This document shows positions 59,375 through 64,000 of a DNA stretch of 64,000 nt, piece by piece. This DNA is from CAWDLX01 sp963753485. Lineage in GTDB: Bacteria; Actinomycetota; Actinomycetes; Mycobacteriales; Micromonosporaceae. The position numbers were made by a program, and so were the translations under genes. A model generated the notes under the pieces. It saw only the letters and a list, made by a program, of their open reading frames with translations. It was not told where the DNA came from and made no database searches. Location of the stretch: assembly GCA_963753485.1 (NCBI GenBank), contig CAVWCL010000003.1:496001-560000 (forward strand), in the 5' to 3' direction. Positions within the stretch are counted from its first letter, which is position 1. Each line of letters begins with the position of its first letter.

Positions 59375-60214
59375 GTGCCTTTGTTTGACAGCGCCGACGG
59401 CACGCGACTCGCGTACCACCCGGCCGGCGTGGGTCCGCCGCTGGTCTGCCTGCCCGGCGGGCCGATGCAGTCCTCGGCCTACCTCGGTGATCTGGGTGGG
59501 CTCTCCACACACCGCCAGCTGGTGTTGCTGGATCTGCGCGGTACTGGCGAGTCCGCCGCCCCGGCCGACCCGACATCATTCCGCTGCGATCGGCAGGTCG
59601 ACGATGTCGAGGCACTGCGCTCGCACCTGGGGCTGGACCAGCTCGACCTGCTCGCTCACTCGGCCGGGGCGACGCTCGCACTGTTGTATGTCGCCGCGCA
59701 TCCCGATCGGGTCGGCCGGCTCGTCCTGGTCACACCGAGCTCGCGCCCGGTTGGAATGGAGATCGCCGACAGCGATCGCCGGGAGGTGGCGCAGCGACGC
59801 CACGACGAGCCCTGGTTCCCGGTGGCCTACGCCGCGTTCGAACGGGTCTGGTCGGGCGATGCCACCGACGCCGACTGGGACGCGATCACCCCGTTCTCGT
59901 GGGGCCGGTGGGACGACGACGCCCGCGCCCAGGTCGACCGCCAGGGGCGGCAGCAGAACGCGGAGGCGGCCGACGGGTACTACTCCGCCGGCGCCTTCGA
60001 CCCGGCCGAGGTCCGATCGGGCGTGGCCGGGTTGGCGGTGCCGGTGCTGCTCCTCGCCGGTGAGTACGACGTGGCGCTGCCACCCGAGCGCGCGACCGAG
60101 TACGCCGGCCTCTTCCCGCGGGCCACGTTGGCCGTACAGCCCGGGGCCGGGCACTATCCATGGCTGGACGACCCGGACTGGTTCTCCTCCATCGTGGTCG
60201 GGTTCATGGGCTGA
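59375..60214 (+). CDS. Alpha/beta hydrolase (proline iminopeptidase-like)
   Basis: The 279-residue protein from GTG 59375 has PPLVCLPGGPMQSSAYLG with the HGGPG-type oxyanion loop (here LPGGP). The nucleophile elbow is LLAHSAGATLALLY, the acidic residue lies in LLLAGEYDVALPP, and the catalytic His in PGAGHYPWLDDP. The HSAGA elbow and lid pattern fit the peptidase S33 branch. The natural substrate is unknown. It overlaps nothing and precedes a collapsed VapBC remnant on the other strand. Confidence 0.85.
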   Translation: MPLFDSADGTRLAYHPAGVGPPLVCLPGGPMQSSAYLGDLGGLSTHRQLVLLDLRGTGESAAPADPTSFRCDRQVDDVEALRSHLGLDQLDLLAHSAGATLALLYVAAHPDRVGRLVLVTPSSRPVGMEIADSDRREVAQRRHDEPWFPVAYAAFERVWSGDATDADWDAITPFSWGRWDDDARAQVDRQGRQQNAEAADGYYSAGAFDPAEVRSGVAGLAVPVLLLAGEYDVALPPERATEYAGLFPRATLAVQPGAGHYPWLDDPDWFSSIVVGFMG

Positions 60215-60244
60215 GCCTGCCGTCGGGAGCCGAATCCACCCGCC

Positions 60245-60508
60245 TCAGGTGCGTGCGGAGAAGGCGAGAACCTTGCACTGCACGCCATTGGCTCTGGCCA
60301 GCCGGGCGTCGAGGGCAACCAGGGGACTGGCTAGCGTTTCGGCGAGCGCCACATAGGACGCGTCGTGGGCAGTGAGGTTCGCGCGCAGCGCCCAGGCTCG
60401 ATCGGCCACGGCCGCGTAAGGGAGTGAGCGTCCGGCTCGCGCCGCGCGGGCGGCGAGTTCATCGCGCACCTCATCCGGGACGTTTCTGATGGTGATGGCA
60501 ACCGACAT
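60245..60508 (-). pseudogene. Collapsed VapBC: antitoxin N-terminus fused in frame to PIN C-terminus
   Basis: From ATG 60508 the first about 28 residues (SVAITIRNVPDEVRDELAAR) are the ribbon-helix-helix start of a FitA/VapB antitoxin. Without a break the frame continues as the second half of a PIN toxin (WALRANLTAHDASYVALAET, then PLVALDARLARANG), with the last two catalytic Asp residues. The antitoxin tail, the toxin start and the first active-site Asp and Glu are missing, so neither activity should survive as such. An internal in-frame deletion of an original vapBC pair explains it. The DNA-binding half might still repress. Confidence 0.7.
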
Positions 60509-60597
60509 GCCTGCATTCCAGCAGCACCGCCGCCGAAACGCTGCTGATTCACCAGGCGACCGTGCTGCCATGTATATGATTGCGCGTTGGTGATATC

Positions 60598-60813
60598 ATG
60601 GCCAGCATGCGGACGATCATTGATGTCGACGACGCGCTGCTGGACGCGGCTCAGGCCGAGCTTGGCACGGTGACCAAGAAGGACACAGTGAACGAAGCGC
60701 TGCGCTATGTGGCTGAGCGCAACGCCCGCGCCCGTGCCGTCCTTGACGACCCGTTCCTGTTGGGTGGCTCCGACCTGACTGATGCCGAGGTGATGCGCGG
60801 CGCGCGGCGGTGA
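60598..60813 (+). CDS. VapB-type antitoxin
   Basis: The 71-residue protein from ATG 60598 (or ATG 60607) begins MRTIIDVDDALLDAAQAE, followed by TKKDTVNEALRYVAERNARA, the classic VapB RHH/antitoxin start. The C-terminal part (LLGGSDLTDAEVMRGARR) would mask the toxin. A TATATG sequence at about 60572, 20-25 bases before the start, is a possible -10 element. Its stop overlaps the VapC start as GTGA. Confidence 0.8.
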   Translation: MASMRTIIDVDDALLDAAQAELGTVTKKDTVNEALRYVAERNARARAVLDDPFLLGGSDLTDAEVMRGARR

Positions 60814-61229
60814 CGACGCTCTTTCTCGCGGACACCTCCGCCTACACCATCGCGCGGCGAATCTCCGCCGCCGAGACGCGGCTACGGCGACTCGCCGCCG
60901 ACGGGGTCCTGGCGACGTTCGTGACCATCGACCTCGAGATGGGCTACTCGGCCCGTGACTCCCGCGAGCACCAGGGGGTCGTCCGAGTCCGCAGCCAGTT
61001 GGTACAGCTCGCGTGCACGGATGACATCGCCACCCGCGCCCGCCAGGTCCAGGCCCTGCTCGCCGCCAAGAGCCAACACCGCGCCGCCGGCGTCATGGAC
61101 CTGCTCACCGCCGCCGCGGCCGAACACTACGGCGCATCAATCCTTCACTACGACGCCGATTTCGACCACATCGCAGCCCTCACCGGCCAGACCGCAGACT
61201 GGATCGTCCCCCGCGGCTCGCTCCAGTAA
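60810..61229 (+). CDS. VapC-type PIN-domain toxin
   Basis: The 139-residue protein from GTG 60810 has PIN acids in FLADTSAYTIAR, TIDLEMGYSARD, VMDLLTAAAAEHYG and LHYDADFDHIAAL, the four positions expected of a VapC RNase. The closing WIVPRGSLQ is typical of the actinobacterial subfamily. It is coupled to its antitoxin. This is the second intact VapBC pair of the window and is not a close copy of the one at 52786. Confidence 0.88.
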   Translation: MTTLFLADTSAYTIARRISAAETRLRRLAADGVLATFVTIDLEMGYSARDSREHQGVVRVRSQLVQLACTDDIATRARQVQALLAAKSQHRAAGVMDLLTAAAAEHYGASILHYDADFDHIAALTGQTADWIVPRGSLQ

Positions 61230-61248
61230 CCGCCCGGACCGGTACGGG

Positions 61249-62097
61249 TCAGGTGGCGCACAGGGCGTAGGTGTCGATACCCCAGCCGTCCGGGTTGCCG
61301 AGTTCGTTCTCGTATCCGGTGACGCTGGTCGAGTTCGCCGCCGGGTAGATCGCGAAGTCGTCGATCACGGTGTAGTGGCGCAGCCACCACAGGTCGCCAC
61401 CGATCCCGACTACCTGAGTCCCTGTTGGACAGACGGTCGTCGCGGTCTTGCCGTTGATTGAGTCCACCGGGCTGGTCGTGGAGAGCTGGCGCAGCCCGGG
61501 CAGGGGCGCGTCGGCGCAGACCGCGACTGCGGTACCGGTCACCGGCGTCGCGGACCCCGGGACCTGGCTCCACTCCACACTGAGGTAGGCGCGGTTGCGC
61601 GAATCGATCTCGGCGCCGGCGGCCATCATCGAGGCGGTCGGGGAGACGATGTAGCCGCTGCCGATGATGTGCTTGCTGCCGCAGGACGCGGTGACCCAAG
61701 CCGAGCTGGGATCGCTGCCGCTGGCGGAGACAAAGCTGAATCCGGCGGGCGTCGGGATACACACCGCCGTCGCAGTCACCGACCAGGAACCGGCGTAGCC
61801 GTCGGCGTCTTCCTCCGCCACCACGCTGAGGAATGGCGCGCCAAATATCTGCAGCGGCACGATCTGGCGCAGTGTCGCGTTGCCGATCGCGCCGGTCAGG
61901 TATGCGCCACCGTTGATCGGTACCCTACCGGACGGGCAGACCAGCGCCAGCGACTTCGGCGACGTGCTGTTCATGGCACTGGACGTTGTGACGTACTGCA
62001 GACCCGGCACAGCGTACGCGGGCGCGATCGAGACGAGTGCGCCGGTGCAGCCCGCGACGGCTGCAATCGCCAGCACCATTGTCCGCTTCAGGTACAT
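61249..62097 (-). CDS. Secreted protein of unknown function
   Basis: From ATG 62097 the 282 residues start with a Sec signal (YLKRTMVLAIAAVAGCTGAL, cleavage likely after APAYA). The mature part consists of repeated strand-rich units, each with a Cys pair in a setting such as LVCPSGRVPINGGAYLTG, SCGSKHIIGSGYI and TTVCPTGTQVVGIGGDL. These three copies of a CPxGxxxxxGGG-type motif suggest a three-unit beta-structure. No enzyme motif was recognised, and it may be a surface or matrix protein. The stop lies 20 bp from the VapC stop, tail to tail. Confidence 0.75.
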   Translation of the reverse strand: MYLKRTMVLAIAAVAGCTGALVSIAPAYAVPGLQYVTTSSAMNSTSPKSLALVCPSGRVPINGGAYLTGAIGNATLRQIVPLQIFGAPFLSVVAEEDADGYAGSWSVTATAVCIPTPAGFSFVSASGSDPSSAWVTASCGSKHIIGSGYIVSPTASMMAAGAEIDSRNRAYLSVEWSQVPGSATPVTGTAVAVCADAPLPGLRQLSTTSPVDSINGKTATTVCPTGTQVVGIGGDLWWLRHYTVIDDFAIYPAANSTSVTGYENELGNPDGWGIDTYALCAT

Positions 62098-62128
62098 GGC
62101 GTCATGGTGGAGCGGGAGTGCGACCGCG

Positions 62129-62540
62129 TCAATGTCCGATAGATGACCTGGGACGGTCGCCGCCGCCCAGGTCGAACTCGGCGGCGCCCACGCCGAGCAC
62201 GGCAGGATAGAACGACCTGGCCGCATCAATGTCTGATGTGGACAGCTCGGCCCAGGTGAATGAGCCGGCTACGTCGGTCAACTCCAGGCCAGTGTGGCGG
62301 CGCGGCTGCCAGACGGTGAAGTAGGCGCCGGTGCTGTCGGTGGCCACCGCCATCCGGCCGGCATCCATCACGTCCATCGCCGGTGCGGCCACTGTGCCAC
62401 CATTCGCCGCCACCTTCGCCAGGGTCGCGTCCGCGTCGTCGACGCAGAACGACACCGCCCACGAGGTGCCACGCGCGGGGTCGGTCGCCTGGCCGAGACC
62501 CGCGACCATTTTGCCGCCCAACCGGACGAACAGTGATGAA
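62129..62540 (-). pseudogene. Truncated VOC-family protein gene
   Basis: The frame reads SLFVRLGGKMVAGLGQATD, SWAVSFCVDDADATLAKVAA, MDVMDAGRMAVATDSTGAYF and GLELTDVAGSFTWAELSTSD, clearly a two-domain VOC protein of the family that includes DNA-damage and antibiotic-binding members. It starts inside the first domain with no start codon of its own. It ends at GAAEFDLGGG early in the second domain. Upstream the frame is simply antisense to the next gene. Both ends have been lost. Confidence 0.65.
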
Positions 62541-62633
62541 ACGGCCGGCCGGACCAGTGGCGCGCCGACCGGTTGTGCGGGAACATCACGCTGAGCTTCG
62601 ATCACCACCACGACGAGTGAGGGGCAACGGTCC

Positions 62634-63284
62634 GTGATCTCGATAGCGTTGAGCGTCAGTGGTGTCGCGCTGGTGGTCGCGGTGCTCGCCGGATGGCAGG
62701 CCCGCCGGTCGCAGGCGGCGGCGGCCGAGGCGACCCGCCGGGCGGCGGCTGCGCAGGACCGGCTGGTCGCGCTCGATATCCGGCTCGCGGAGCTCCAGCA
62801 CCCGCACATCGCGGCCGAGCCCACCGCGTACCAACTCATCACGGCGGCCCTCGACGACGGCGAGCGGCTCAGCAACGCCTGCCACGCCGTCGCCCGGGCC
62901 TTCGATGACGGGGGCGAGCCACCCGGCCGAGGCGACTACGTGCGGGTGCGGCGCTGCGCCGACCTGCTCACCGCCAGCGTCGCGCGGATGCGCGACCCGC
63001 AACACGGTGACACGGTCCGGGAGCTCACCGACGAGCTGGTCACCGTGCATCACGCGGTCCTCACCGAGGTGACCCAGCACGAGAACGCTCGGTTCCCGTT
63101 CGTGGGAGCCAAGGACACGGCCTTGCTCAACGTGGTGCTGAACCGGTTCGACGCGGAGTTGAATCGGCTACGCCTCTACCAGCAGACCGGAGTCGTCCCG
63201 CAGCCTCAGGTGCATCTGGTTGACTTCGATACAATCCGGTTCGTGCCCCGCGGACCGGGCGCCTCACCGCCCTTGCCGGGGTAG
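62634..63284 (+). CDS. Membrane-anchored coiled-coil protein, unknown function
   Basis: The 216-residue protein from GTG 62634 has one N-terminal membrane helix (LSVSGVALVVAVLAGWQ). A short Ala-rich coiled coil follows (residues about 24-50), then a helical cytoplasmic domain containing RFPFVGAKDTALLNVVLNRF and ending RFVPRGPGASPPLPG. The layout of one helix, coiled coil and helical bundle resembles small sensor- or effector-like membrane proteins of actinomycetes. No family was recognised. It converges with the GNAT gene at 63310. Confidence 0.65.
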   Translation: MISIALSVSGVALVVAVLAGWQARRSQAAAAEATRRAAAAQDRLVALDIRLAELQHPHIAAEPTAYQLITAALDDGERLSNACHAVARAFDDGGEPPGRGDYVRVRRCADLLTASVARMRDPQHGDTVRELTDELVTVHHAVLTEVTQHENARFPFVGAKDTALLNVVLNRFDAELNRLRLYQQTGVVPQPQVHLVDFDTIRFVPRGPGASPPLPG

Positions 63285-63309
63285 CGGCGCAGCCCTTCCC
63301 GAGCAACGG

Positions 63310-63906
63310 CTACGAGGCCGGCGCCACCGTCATGCTCATCACCGTGTGGTTCTTGCCTTTGGGTCGATCGTAGTGGAAGCCGGCCTCCTCGAAGAGTGTG
63401 CGGGTGCCGTTGTAGAGAAAGGACGCCGAGATCTTCTTGCCCCCGGTGTCCTGCGGGTACGCCTCCACCACGCCGCCGCCGGCCTGCCCGATGAGCTCGA
63501 GCGCTCCCCGCAGCGCGGCCGTCGCGACGCCCCTGCGCCGGTAGCGCCGGTCGACGAAGAAGCAGGTGATCCGGTAGTCGGGGAGCCGGTCGAGCCCGGC
63601 TTCGTACTCCTTGCGGTGGTTGATGTTCGGCAGTTCGTCCGGCGCGCCGTACTCACACCAGCCGACCGCGACGTCGCCGTCGAACACGAGTGCGGCGTGC
63701 GCCCTGCCCTCGCGAACGAGCCGCTCCTTGAGGGCGCGGTTGTTGTCGGCGTCGAAGGTCTTCTCGGCGTGCGCCGTGTGGAACCAGGTGCACCAGCACC
63801 CGCCCCACACGCCGTTGTGCCGCTCGGCGAGGTCGGCGAACGCCGCCCAGGTATCCGGGCCGAGGCCCCTGATGGTGTAGGCGGTTGTGGTCTGGGTATC
63901 CGTCAT
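63310..63906 (-). CDS. GNAT-family acetyltransferase, paralogue of 54437
   Basis: The 198-residue protein from ATG 63906 shares with the gene at 54437 the start NGVWGGCWCTWFH. The GNAT core runs VGWCEYGAPDELPNINHRKE, then YRITCFFVDRRYRRRGVATA, with the acetyl-CoA loop RRYRRRGVA, and GGGVVEAYPQDTGGKKIS. The closing EEAGFHYDRPKGKNHTVM is the usual C-terminal strand pair. The acceptor is unknown. The two copies lie 9 kb apart on opposite strands. Confidence 0.82.
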   Translation of the reverse strand: MTDTQTTTAYTIRGLGPDTWAAFADLAERHNGVWGGCWCTWFHTAHAEKTFDADNNRALKERLVREGRAHAALVFDGDVAVGWCEYGAPDELPNINHRKEYEAGLDRLPDYRITCFFVDRRYRRRGVATAALRGALELIGQAGGGVVEAYPQDTGGKKISASFLYNGTRTLFEEAGFHYDRPKGKNHTVMSMTVAPAS

Positions 63907-63958
63907 GAGCGCAGCGTAGAGCGGGTTGCGGACAGTCGGCGTCCTGGTTGAAGGGTGC

Positions 63959-64000
63959 TCAGGCGGCCAGGAACTTCAGCAGGTCGTAGATGACGAAGAC
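63959..64000 (-). CDS. C-terminal end of a gene entering from the right edge
   Basis: On the minus strand the last 42 bases read VFVIYDLLKFLAA followed by TGA at 63959. The frame is open to the window edge. It is hydrophobic and too short to identify. Confidence 0.4.
   Translation of the reverse strand, partial: VFVIYDLLKFLAA

Overview
The window is about 70% G+C and strongly biased to G/C at third codon positions. It has abundant GTG starts, 4-bp stop/start overlaps, and actinobacterial families such as MacS-type kinase/LuxR regulator pairs, LAL regulators, VapBC modules and short lipoproteins. The 16-bp GAGCGAGCGCAGCGAG element between two genes (4655-4670) is familiar from Micromonosporaceae intergenic regions. 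I infer a filamentous actinomycete of the Micromonosporaceae, on a variable part of the chromosome. No rRNA, tRNA, CRISPR array or complete insertion sequence was found.

Layout. (1) 0-2.7 kb: a TIR gene cut by the left edge, a decayed membrane-protein gene, a small unknown gene and a lipoprotein. (2) 2.7-11.4 kb, all minus strand and mostly coupled by 1-8 bp overlaps: a sensor kinase and LuxR regulator, then an OleA-like ketosynthase III, a GT2, an OleC-like AMP ligase, a YihY-GT2 fusion, a P450 and an OleD-like reductase. This looks like a small lipid or beta-lactone pathway. (3) 11.5-14.4 kb: a lipoprotein and a scar where two truncated genes (LAL regulator, aminoglycoside phosphotransferase-like) meet.

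(4) 14.5-24.3 kb: an island of conflict and NAD-type domains with visibly lower G+C. It holds TIR-WD40, facing a coupled operon of ATP-grasp, divergent SIR2-like and nSTAND-pentapeptide genes, then two overlapping RyR-domain genes, the first being a 2TM-Rossmann-Rossmann-RyR protein. An 18-bp direct repeat flanks the RyR pair. This is my leading candidate for an undescribed system. (5) 24.4-25.6 kb: a MNT nucleotidyltransferase with an HTH partner.

(6) 25.8-42.1 kb: a single minus-strand operon of five very large proteins (615, 1688, 1088, 1169 and 856 aa). Only a DUF6603-like protein and an M64-like zinc peptidase are recognisable. (7) 42.3-47.0 kb: a membrane protein, then a divergent module of a ubiquitin-like beta-grasp protein plus HicB-like protein against a sigma factor, an unknown protein and a Rad50-like zinc-hook ATPase. 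(8) 47-64 kb: mixed accessory genes. These include an ABC-2 exporter beside a truncated ATPase, an amidase, two VapBC modules and a collapsed third, a rifampin phosphotransferase, two GNAT paralogues, hydrolases and VOC proteins. A gene is cut by the right edge.

All functional statements come from reading motifs by eye. No database search was run, so family assignments without a named motif are inference.
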